This document shows positions 1 to 6,061 of a stretch of DNA of 10,760 nucleotides, in pieces; position 1 is the first letter of the stretch; each line of letters opens with the position of its first letter. The notes beneath the pieces are model-generated. The model was given only the letters and a program-made list of their open reading frames with translations. It ran no database searches and was not told the origin of the DNA. Origin of the DNA: Flavobacteriales bacterium. Its GTDB lineage: Bacteria > Bacteroidota > Bacteroidia > Flavobacteriales > BACL11. Position numbers and translations under genes: made by a program. The stretch is taken from assembly GCA_002730985.1 (NCBI GenBank), contig PCBP01000066.1, forward strand, positions 1 to 10,760. Reading direction: 5' to 3'.

Positions 1-822
1 CTACTTTTGGTTGATTATCCAGGTTTCAATTTAAAAATAGCAGAGTTTGCTAAAAAACATAGAATAAAAGTATTTTATTATATCTCTCCAAAGGTTTGGG
101 CATGGAATAAGACAAGAATTTTAAAGATTAAAAAATTTGTCGACCATTTATTAGTAATTTTTCCTTTTGAGGTAGAATTTTACAAAAAGCATGGGGTAGA
201 GGCTACCTATATAGGCAATCCGATATTAGATGAGATTAAAAAGAAAAATTTTACACTTACATTTAAATCCCAAAAACCAATTATTGCGTTACTTCCAGGA
301 AGTAGAAAACAAGAGGTTAAGCGTATACTACCTGTAATGCTAGATGTAATTGAAACTTATCCAAAATATCAATTTGTAATCGCAGCAAGTAATATTCTTG
401 GCAAGGATTATTACAATTCAATTATTAAGAATAGAAATGTCGTGTTATTATACAATCAGACATATGGACTATTATCAAATTCGGTTGCTGCATTAGTGAC
501 ATCTGGTACAGCAACTTTAGAGACGGCATTATTAAATGTACCACAAATAGTATGTTATAGAACTAATTGGTTAACATATTTTCTTGCAAAGAAACTAGTT
601 AAGATTGAGTATATATCATTAGTAAATATTTTATTTGGAGAAGAGCTTGTAAAAGAACTTATTCAAAGTAGATTTAATAAAAAAACTCTAACAATGCAAA
701 TTGATAATATGTTTCTTCAGAAGGAAAAAATTTTAAAAGGTTATAACAAAATAAGTTCACTTTTAAATAAGAAAAATGCTTCAAAAAATGCTGCTAAGTT
801 TATAATAGAAACTATTTCGTAG
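1..822 (+). CDS. lpxB: Lipid A disaccharide synthase LpxB, 5'-truncated by window edge
   Basis: This GT19-family glycosyltransferase joins UDP-2,3-diacylglucosamine to lipid X, forming the tetra-acyl disaccharide 1-phosphate of lipid A at the cytoplasmic face of the inner membrane. The frame is open from base 1 and 273 residues are visible; the family is usually about 370-385 residues, so roughly 100 N-terminal residues lie outside the window. Seen family motifs are VDYPGFNLKIA near visible residues 4-14, YYISPKVWAW at 26-35, the IFPFE/YIGNP region, LLPGSRKQEV around 97-106, and SGTATLE at 168-174 followed by a CYR...LAKKLVK...YISLVNIL block. The TTG at base 7 lies inside the conserved core and is not the start. 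The stop (TAG, 820-822) lies inside the 3' end of the convergent lipoprotein gene. Identification is very secure. Confidence 0.96.
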   Translation, partial: LLLVDYPGFNLKIAEFAKKHRIKVFYYISPKVWAWNKTRILKIKKFVDHLLVIFPFEVEFYKKHGVEATYIGNPILDEIKKKNFTLTFKSQKPIIALLPGSRKQEVKRILPVMLDVIETYPKYQFVIAASNILGKDYYNSIIKNRNVVLLYNQTYGLLSNSVAALVTSGTATLETALLNVPQIVCYRTNWLTYFLAKKLVKIEYISLVNILFGEELVKELIQSRFNKKTLTMQIDNMFLQKEKILKGYNKISSLLNKKNASKNAAKFIIETIS

Positions 823-1387
823 CTTCTTGATATTCTTTGATTTTTTTCTTGCTTAATTGTAATTCAAGACATTCTCCAGGCACTACAGTTTCAGTATACT
901 CATAATCTGCTATGGGACCATTATCAGGATATGCACTCCATGTAAATGAGCCTAAATAGTTATCATAGTTGCCATTCCAATATAATGTAGCTGTAAGGGT
1001 AGATCCATCATTTTGTGGTATGCAATTAGGAGGGGATGTCCAGAAGAAATCATTTGAAATATAACCTATATAATTATTATAGGTATCATAAAATGAATAG
1101 TAAGAAATACCCAAATTTAACATATATTGAGATGCACTATAGTCTAAAAAGTACACAAGATCAGCACTGAATTGGCAGGCATTTAACGGCTCCAATGTTG
1201 CGTATATATCAAAATTATCTGCTAGAGGGTCTGTACAGCCTAAAATATAGATACAACTGCCATCATCATAATCAGCAAGTACATCATAATTTTCAGCAAT
1301 TGGATCAATACACCCACCTCTTTGTATGTCAGAACCACAAGAATAAAGTAGTGTTAGTACAAATATTGTAAAAATAACTTTTTTCAT
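812..1387 (-). CDS. Lipoprotein B with two GC...DDGSC-type modules, function unknown
   Basis: This is a 191-residue predicted lipoprotein. A short signal peptide (MKK start, hydrophobic residues 4-14) ends in the lipobox LYSC with Cys17. Two cysteine-bounded modules follow: residues 25-45 (GC-I-DPIAENYD...DDGSC) and 50-71 (GC-T-DPLADNFD...NAC), the second degenerate and one residue longer. The rest, about 72-178, is rich in Tyr, Asn, Gly and Trp, looks like beta-strand, and carries two more cysteines (122 and 173), so a disulfide is possible. The tail is Lys/Glu-rich. The start is ATG, overlapping the stop of lipoprotein A by 4 bases (ATGA), which suggests translational coupling. The 3' end overlaps lpxB by 11 bases. 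The DDGSC module is recurrent in Bacteroidota secreted proteins, but its role is not established to my knowledge; acidic DxDDG-like runs hint at calcium binding (inference). The C-terminal domain is not recognised. Confidence 0.85.
   Translation of the reverse strand: MKKVIFTIFVLTLLYSCGSDIQRGGCIDPIAENYDVLADYDDGSCIYILGCTDPLADNFDIYATLEPLNACQFSADLVYFLDYSASQYMLNLGISYYSFYDTYNNYIGYISNDFFWTSPPNCIPQNDGSTLTATLYWNGNYDNYLGSFTWSAYPDNGPIADYEYTETVVPGECLELQLSKKKIKEYQEATK
1175..1240 (-). repeat. DDGSC-type protein module, degenerate copy (lipoprotein B, copy 2)
   Basis: Encodes residues 50-71 of lipoprotein B. It keeps GCTDPLADNFD at its start but has lost the DDGS before the closing cysteine, which sits 20 residues after the first instead of 19. 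It follows copy 1 after four residues. Confidence 0.75.
1253..1315 (-). repeat. DDGSC-type protein module (lipoprotein B, copy 1)
   Basis: Encodes residues 25-45 of lipoprotein B: GC, then DPIAENYD, an Ala-Asp-Tyr stretch, and a closing DDGSC. It matches the module in lipoprotein A (1879-1941) in length and cysteine spacing, 19 residues from first to last Cys. Confidence 0.85.
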
Positions 1388-2007
1388 TTCTTTTTGTTTA
1401 AAGTATTTTTGATTTTATTAATTATCTTTTTATTATTAAACCAATTAATGTGACCAATTCTTTGATTTAAATTAGAAGATTGAAATCCATTCCTGTCTCT
1501 TGTAAAATTAAGTTTTTGCTGAAGATTGAATGTAAAGGTAACACCTTCTTCTACATCTGTTTCATACATAGACATCGAAAGCGTTGAATTATTTGCATCA
1601 AGAGAAAGTACTGTTAGTATAAAAGAAGTATCAGAGTCTGTTATTGTTATTTGATCACCATTTTGTGACCAGCTTATTGTTTCTTCTAATGAGCCATCAG
1701 CAAGATAAGAGTCAGCACTGCCATCACTATTAAATTTTAATTTATATGGTTCTAGACTATCCGTTTGGATATTAGTATAGTTTGTATCATAAATTTGTAT
1801 TCCCATCATTGTTGCTGTAATTGAAACATCTTCTTCTATAGAAGTTGTTCTCCATGCTCCACCAACTAGACTATAGTTACAGGATCCATCATCATCTTCA
1901 GCATCTATATTATAATTTATAGCTATTGAATCAGTACAACCTTCCTCTTTTTTACAAGAAGTAAAAACAAGAGAAATTATCAAGAAAAGACAAAGTGTTT
2001 TTTTCAT
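1384..2007 (-). CDS. Lipoprotein A: one DDGSC module plus lipocalin-like domain
   Basis: This is a 207-residue predicted lipoprotein. The signal peptide ends in lipobox FTSC with Cys18. The residues after it, Lys-Lys-Glu-Glu at 19-22, resemble the K-(D/E)2 core of the Bacteroidota lipoprotein export signal, which would place the protein on the cell surface (inference). Residues 23-43 are a GCTDS...DDDGSC module like those in the downstream lipoprotein. From about 48 to 166, the Leu-x-Gly-x-Trp opening, the alternating hydrophobic strands, and the GDQITITD and STLSMSM segments resemble the small lipocalin-like domains of Bacteroidota lipoproteins. Residues 167-207 form an unusual Asn/Lys/Arg-rich tail. 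The start is ATG at 2007 with no Shine-Dalgarno sequence. It lies 40 bases after ftcD with no -7 box in the gap, so co-transcription with ftcD is likely. Ligand and function are unknown. Confidence 0.85.
   Translation of the reverse strand: MKKTLCLFLIISLVFTSCKKEEGCTDSIAINYNIDAEDDDGSCNYSLVGGAWRTTSIEEDVSITATMMGIQIYDTNYTNIQTDSLEPYKLKFNSDGSADSYLADGSLEETISWSQNGDQITITDSDTSFILTVLSLDANNSTLSMSMYETDVEEGVTFTFNLQQKLNFTRDRNGFQSSNLNQRIGHINWFNNKKIINKIKNTLNKKK
1879..1941 (-). repeat. DDGSC-type protein module (lipoprotein A)
   Basis: Encodes residues 23-43 of lipoprotein A. GCTDS opens it and DDDGSC closes it, with 19 residues between first and last Cys, as in copy 1 of lipoprotein B. It sits five residues after the lipidated cysteine. 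Confidence 0.85.
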
Positions 2008-2047
2008 AATTAAGAATTTAGTTGATAGATTTATTTTGTAAAGTTAA

Positions 2048-3739
2048 TTAAATTTTTGAGTTTGTAACATTGAGTATGTATTCTTCTAAAGCGACAGCTT
2101 TCTTTAGCAATTTATCTCCTTTTTCTAGTATGTCTTTAACAAAGGTCTTGTCTTCACAATCTCCACAATTAATTTTCACATTTAAGAAAGCACCAATTAC
2201 AGCTGTACGAGCACAAAGTGCTCCAACTGCTGCATCTGTTATAGAGTTTGGGTTTCCAATCTCTGCCATAGTTTTCATTATTTCCATAGATTTATAAGCA
2301 GTATCCATAACTTTAAAAGGAGTAAGGATAGCATTCTTTGTTGCCTCTTGTATTGCTTCTTTTCTTTTGACTTTTTCTATATCAGTATCTTTTGGTAGTC
2401 GAAACGCGTCCATAATGTTATTAAATGCATTGGTATCTTCATCTACTAAATCTATGAGAATTTTCTGGTACCTCATTCCTTTATCTGCCCAAGAAGAAAA
2501 CTCTTCCCACTTATCGTCCCAACCTCTCTTATGTGCGGATAAATTTGCAACCATTGTTCCAAGTGATATCCCCATAGCTCCACAATAAGCAGCAACAGAC
2601 CCTCCTCCTGGGGCAGGACTTTCGGATGCAGTTTCATTAGCAAAATCCCTAATACTCATATTTATTAGTGGTTTATCAGTATCATTATCCAACATATACT
2701 CAATGACTCTTTCTTCAGGTTTAAAAGGAGATAACTCATCTAATCCTAATGTTTTTATTGCAATCTTCATAATTTCACTCTCATGAATACCAGTGGAACG
2801 TGCTTGTCTTTTTAGAAAATATTTTCCTGCATCTATTAATACTTTCTTTGGTACTAGTCCTACTAATTCAGAGCCTGTTACACGCATCCCTCTAGCAATT
2901 GCTCTCTCGCAAGTCTTTTCAAACACCTCATGTAAAGGAGAAATATTTATATTTGTTAGGTTATAGGAGATTTGTGCCACACCATATTCTTCAATAAACC
3001 AACCGATTCCTTTCACCGCTTTAAATAATCCTGGAGTCTTTAATGGTTTTCCATTCTTATCTTTAATTATCTCCCCCAAAATCCCCCCTCCTTCTCTTTT
3101 AATTCTCCCAGCCTCACGAATGTCAAATGCTACAGCATTTGCTCTTCTAGTAGATGTAGTATTTAAATTGATGTTATAAGCTACTAAGAAATCTCGGGCA
3201 GAAATTGCTGTAGCCCCAGACCTTTCTACTGATGTATTAAATTCTGCTGGTCCAAAATCTGGTTTCCATTTAGAGTCAACTAATTTCTTTGAAAGTCCTT
3301 CATATTCACCTTGACGACAATTAGCAAGATTTTTCCTTTTTTCCTCATTAGCTGCTGCTTCATAGTGATAAATAGGGATGCCAAGTTCTTTTCCTACTCT
3401 TTTACCAAGTTTATGTGCCCATTTCACACATTCTTCCATACTGATATTAGTAATAGGAACTAAAGGACAAACATCAGTTGCACCCATCCTAGGGTGTTCT
3501 CCGGAATGTTTTCTCATGTCAATCAATTCCTGCGCTTTCTTTATTAAAAGAAATGCAGCATCAATAACTTGCTGTGGTTCTCCAACAAATGTAATCACCG
3601 TCCTGTTTGTAGCTTTTCCTGGGTCAATATTCAATAGTTTTACTCCGTCTATTTCTTCTGCAACAGAGGAAATAATTCTGATTTTTTCAACATCTCTCCC
3701 CTCTGATATATTTGGAACACATTCAACAATCTGCTTCAT
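2048..3739 (-). CDS. ftcD: Bifunctional glutamate formimidoyltransferase / formimidotetrahydrofolate cyclodeaminase
   Basis: This cytoplasmic enzyme of histidine degradation moves the formimino group from N-formimino-L-glutamate to tetrahydrofolate, then releases ammonia to give 5,10-methenyl-THF. It has 563 residues, the length expected of the two-domain fusion (mammalian FTCD is about 540). The transferase half opens with VECVPNISEGRD at 6-16 and carries SGEHPRMG at 79-86, where His82 aligns with the catalytic His82 of mammalian FTCD. The cyclodeaminase half starts near 360 with SPAPGGGSVAA (374-384), then VDEDTNAF (432-439) and a late GNPNSITDAAVGA block. I chose the ATG at 3739 because it puts MKQIVECVPN at the N-terminus; the frame runs back only to a TTG at 3766, which overlaps the -7 promoter box. 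No hut genes adjoin it here. Two lipoprotein genes follow on the same strand. Confidence 0.95.
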   Translation of the reverse strand: MKQIVECVPNISEGRDVEKIRIISSVAEEIDGVKLLNIDPGKATNRTVITFVGEPQQVIDAAFLLIKKAQELIDMRKHSGEHPRMGATDVCPLVPITNISMEECVKWAHKLGKRVGKELGIPIYHYEAAANEEKRKNLANCRQGEYEGLSKKLVDSKWKPDFGPAEFNTSVERSGATAISARDFLVAYNINLNTTSTRRANAVAFDIREAGRIKREGGGILGEIIKDKNGKPLKTPGLFKAVKGIGWFIEEYGVAQISYNLTNINISPLHEVFEKTCERAIARGMRVTGSELVGLVPKKVLIDAGKYFLKRQARSTGIHESEIMKIAIKTLGLDELSPFKPEERVIEYMLDNDTDKPLINMSIRDFANETASESPAPGGGSVAAYCGAMGISLGTMVANLSAHKRGWDDKWEEFSSWADKGMRYQKILIDLVDEDTNAFNNIMDAFRLPKDTDIEKVKRKEAIQEATKNAILTPFKVMDTAYKSMEIMKTMAEIGNPNSITDAAVGALCARTAVIGAFLNVKINCGDCEDKTFVKDILEKGDKLLKKAVALEEYILNVTNSKI

Positions 3740-3763
3740 ACTTTTTTCTATTTTTATAAAAAG

Positions 3764-3771
3764 CAAAGATA
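3764..3771 (-). promoter_or_regulatory. ftcD promoter -7 box
   Basis: The minus strand reads TATCTTTG, a perfect match to the Bacteroidota -7 consensus TAnnTTTG. A TATG lies 20 bases upstream (3792-3795), three of four bases matching the TTTG -33 element. Transcription would start near 3758-3761, leaving about a 20-base leader before the ATG at 3739. There is no experimental support. Confidence 0.6.
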
Positions 3772-3793
3772 GTATTCTTCTTTATAAAAAACA

Positions 3794-3801
3794 TACTTTT
3801 G
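3794..3801 (+). promoter_or_regulatory. queE promoter -7 box, abutting the start codon
   Basis: The plus strand reads TACTTTTG, a perfect TAnnTTTG match ending five bases before the queE ATG at 3807. No TTTG-like -33 element is found at the usual 19-21 base spacing (3770-3774). If used, transcription would begin at or within a few bases of the start codon, giving a leaderless or near-leaderless mRNA. The box overlaps the putative -33 element of the divergent ftcD promoter. Confidence 0.55.
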
Positions 3802-3806
3802 CCAAT

Positions 3807-4439
3807 ATGGATAAGAAAACAAGATTAGCAGTTGATGAGGGTGAGATGCTGCCTTTAATGGAGGCTTTTTTTACTCTCCAGGGAGAAGGGTATTATTCTG
3901 GTAAGTCAGCTTATTTTCTGCGTATTGGGGGTTGTGATGTTGGATGCCATTGGTGTGATGTGAAAGAAAGTTGGGATGCTAATCTGCATCCTCCAACTAC
4001 AATAGCTGATATTATACAAGGAATAGATAGATATTCTGTTGATACAGTTGTAGTCACTGGAGGAGAGCCATTAATGTGGAACTTAGACAAATTAACTTCT
4101 GCACTTCAAAATAAAAAGCTGCAAGTTCATTTAGAAACTTCAGGGGCGTATCCTTACAGTGGTAATTTTGATTGGATCTGTTTGTCACCTAAAAAAATGC
4201 AACAACCATTAAGTGCAATAAAGCCTATAGCAAATGAGTTAAAAGTTATTATAAATAATAAACATGACTTAATTTGGGCTGAGCAGCAGAGAGATGGATT
4301 AAGTCAAGAATGTAAATTGTATTTACAGGCTGAATGGAGTAAAAGAGAAGTAGTTATACCTATGATTATTGATTTTGTGAAAAAAAATAATGACTGGACT
4401 ATTTCATTGCAATGCCATAAATATATGAATATCCCTTAA
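3807..4439 (+). CDS. queE: 7-carboxy-7-deazaguanine synthase QueE
   Basis: This radical SAM enzyme converts 6-carboxy-5,6,7,8-tetrahydropterin to 7-carboxy-7-deazaguanine, the ring-contraction step on the way to queuosine in tRNA. The 210 residues are typical of the family. The [4Fe-4S] cysteines follow CX3CX2C (Cys43, Cys47, Cys50) within GGCDVGCHWCD, preceded by the substrate-side FFTLQGEG at 21-28. The SAM-binding TGGEP is at 84-88, and the C-terminus ends in SLQCHKYMNIP. I chose the ATG at 3807 because the extension of about 13 residues before MLPLMEAF is usual in flavobacterial QueE as I recall it; ATG 3846 (Met14) is the alternative. The frame stays open far upstream, but only as the antisense of ftcD. 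Its TAA stop shares one base with the ATG of the next gene (TAATG), so translation is probably coupled. No other queuosine genes are nearby. Confidence 0.94.
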   Translation: MDKKTRLAVDEGEMLPLMEAFFTLQGEGYYSGKSAYFLRIGGCDVGCHWCDVKESWDANLHPPTTIADIIQGIDRYSVDTVVVTGGEPLMWNLDKLTSALQNKKLQVHLETSGAYPYSGNFDWICLSPKKMQQPLSAIKPIANELKVIINNKHDLIWAEQQRDGLSQECKLYLQAEWSKREVVIPMIIDFVKKNNDWTISLQCHKYMNIP

Positions 4440-6061
4440 TGAAAAGATTACTTCTCACATTATTGTTTCCTTCGATTCTATCTTTTGCTCAAACTAAAGA
4501 TTATAAAAATTTTGATAAAGCAGTAAAGTATAATAAGCAGGGTAATATTGAAAAATCAATTAAGTACGCCAACAAGGCTCTAGAAAAAAATCCAGATTGG
4601 AGCCAACCAAATCTACTTTTAGCATCTATTTATGCAAATAAAAGGCAGATTAAATCTGCTGCTGATTATCTGTTAAAGGTATATAATGAAAATGATCCTG
4701 ATGACAAAAAGGGGATTGAGCAATTAGCAAAGCTATACTATTCTAATGGATTCTATGATGAGGCTTTATTTTATTTGCAGAAAATAGAGGGTCTTGATAC
4801 AACTCAATACAAATCTACTAATCAGATTACCAGATATATTGCAAATTGCAATTTTGCTATTGAAGCTATAAAGAATCCTATTGAATTTAAGGTTAGGAAT
4901 TTAGGATCACATATTAATTCAGATAATGAAGAGTATCTTCCAGCTATTTCTGTTGATGGGAAGACTTTAGTATACTCTAGAAGGTTTATGAAAGATAATA
5001 TCTTGCAGGAAGATTTTTTTATTTCAGAGAAGGATGCAAGTAATGCCTGGAATCAATCAATGCCTTATGGGGATAATCTAAACACCTATGGAAATGAAGG
5101 TGCTTTTTCATTCTCTGCTAATAAAAACATTGCTGTTTTTACTGCTTGTGATAGAGATGATAGATTAGGAAGATGCGATTTGTATTTATTAATTGATGGT
5201 AGAGCCGTTAATGCAGGCAAAGTTGTTAATTCTCAAGAATGGGATTCTCAAGGGTGCTTTTCTCCTGATGGAAAATACTTATACTTTGTAAGTAGCAGGA
5301 AAGGTGGATATGGAGGTAAAGATATCTGGCGCTCTCAGATTACTAAGAATGGTTTCCTAGAACCAGAGAATCTAGGAGGGTCAATTAATACAAAACATGA
5401 TGAGATGTCACCATTTCTACATCCAGATAATTTAACATTCTATTTTGCATCAGATGGGCATGTTGGAATGGGAGATTATGACATTTATATAAGTAGAAGG
5501 AAGAATAATTTAGAGAGTTGGGGGGTGCCTGTAAATATAGGCTATCCAATAAATACTCATAATATTGAGAACTCTCTAGTGGTAGATAATGATGGAAAAA
5601 CTGCTTACTATACATCTGATAAAAGTGGTTTTGGATTAGAAGATATTTTTGTTTTTGATTTACCTGAAAATATGCAAGCAGATGAAATATCTGAGCTTGA
5701 GTTAGAAATAATTACGCAGAAAATAGGAGAGGAGGTTGTTTTAAAGAATGTAATCTTTGCTTTTAATTCCTATGCTTTAGAGAAAAGTTCTTTTGTAGAA
5801 TTAGATAAGTTAATTGTTTACCTTAAAAAGAATCCAAATTTAGAAATTGAAATACAAGGGCATACTGATGATGTTGGAAATGATAGAGAAAACCAAATCC
5901 TATCTGAACAAAGAGCCAATATAGTATTTGAATACTTAACTCTTAGAGTTAATAATACATTGAATCATAAAGGCTTTGGTGAAAGTGTTCCACTTGCAAA
6001 TAATGATACTGAAGAAGGGAGGGCGATAAATAGAAGGACCTCTTTTGTTATTATTCAATAA
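4439..6061 (+). CDS. Periplasmic TPR / PD40 beta-propeller / OmpA-C protein, PorE-like order
   Basis: This is a 540-residue exported protein. A signal peptide (about residues 1-17, ending LSFA before Gln18) has no lipobox cysteine, so the mature protein should be soluble in the periplasm. Residues about 22-118 form TPR-like helical pairs (NKQGNIEKSIKYANKAL; YSNGFYDEALFYLQKI). About 160-410 hold five PD40/WD40-like blades, with signatures such as YLPAISVDGKTLVYSRR, CFSPDGKYLYFVSSR and YYTSDKSGFGLEDI. Residues 430-540 are an OmpA C-terminal domain with GHTDDVG (474-480) and SEQRAN; Asp477 and Arg492 keep the 15-residue spacing of the diaminopimelate-binding pair in OmpA. It probably anchors an envelope assembly to peptidoglycan. 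The domain order recalls PorE of the type IX secretion system, but there is no carboxypeptidase-regulatory domain before OmpA-C and no lipid anchor. It is coupled to queE by TAATG and overlaps the convergent OstA gene by 11 bases. Confidence 0.92.
   Translation: MKRLLLTLLFPSILSFAQTKDYKNFDKAVKYNKQGNIEKSIKYANKALEKNPDWSQPNLLLASIYANKRQIKSAADYLLKVYNENDPDDKKGIEQLAKLYYSNGFYDEALFYLQKIEGLDTTQYKSTNQITRYIANCNFAIEAIKNPIEFKVRNLGSHINSDNEEYLPAISVDGKTLVYSRRFMKDNILQEDFFISEKDASNAWNQSMPYGDNLNTYGNEGAFSFSANKNIAVFTACDRDDRLGRCDLYLLIDGRAVNAGKVVNSQEWDSQGCFSPDGKYLYFVSSRKGGYGGKDIWRSQITKNGFLEPENLGGSINTKHDEMSPFLHPDNLTFYFASDGHVGMGDYDIYISRRKNNLESWGVPVNIGYPINTHNIENSLVVDNDGKTAYYTSDKSGFGLEDIFVFDLPENMQADEISELELEIITQKIGEEVVLKNVIFAFNSYALEKSSFVELDKLIVYLKKNPNLEIEIQGHTDDVGNDRENQILSEQRANIVFEYLTLRVNNTLNHKGFGESVPLANNDTEEGRAINRRTSFVIIQ

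Noticed and set aside
2008..2047. Possible separate promoter for the lipoprotein pair
   Set aside because: No TAnnTTTG match on the minus strand in the 40-base gap, so co-transcription with ftcD is the simpler reading.
3751..3762. Perfect palindrome TTTTTATAAAAA near the ftcD transcription start
   Set aside because: It is low-complexity A/T of a kind expected often here. It could be an operator or transcript-start feature, but nothing else supports it.
3740..3766. Longer ftcD start at a TTG (3766)
   Set aside because: It would add nine residues before a conserved MKQIVECVPN start, and the TTG overlaps the -7 box.
3378..3806. Open frame continuous with queE extending about 430 bases upstream
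   Set aside because: It is antisense to ftcD, has no QueE homology before the ATG at 3807, and runs through the promoter region.
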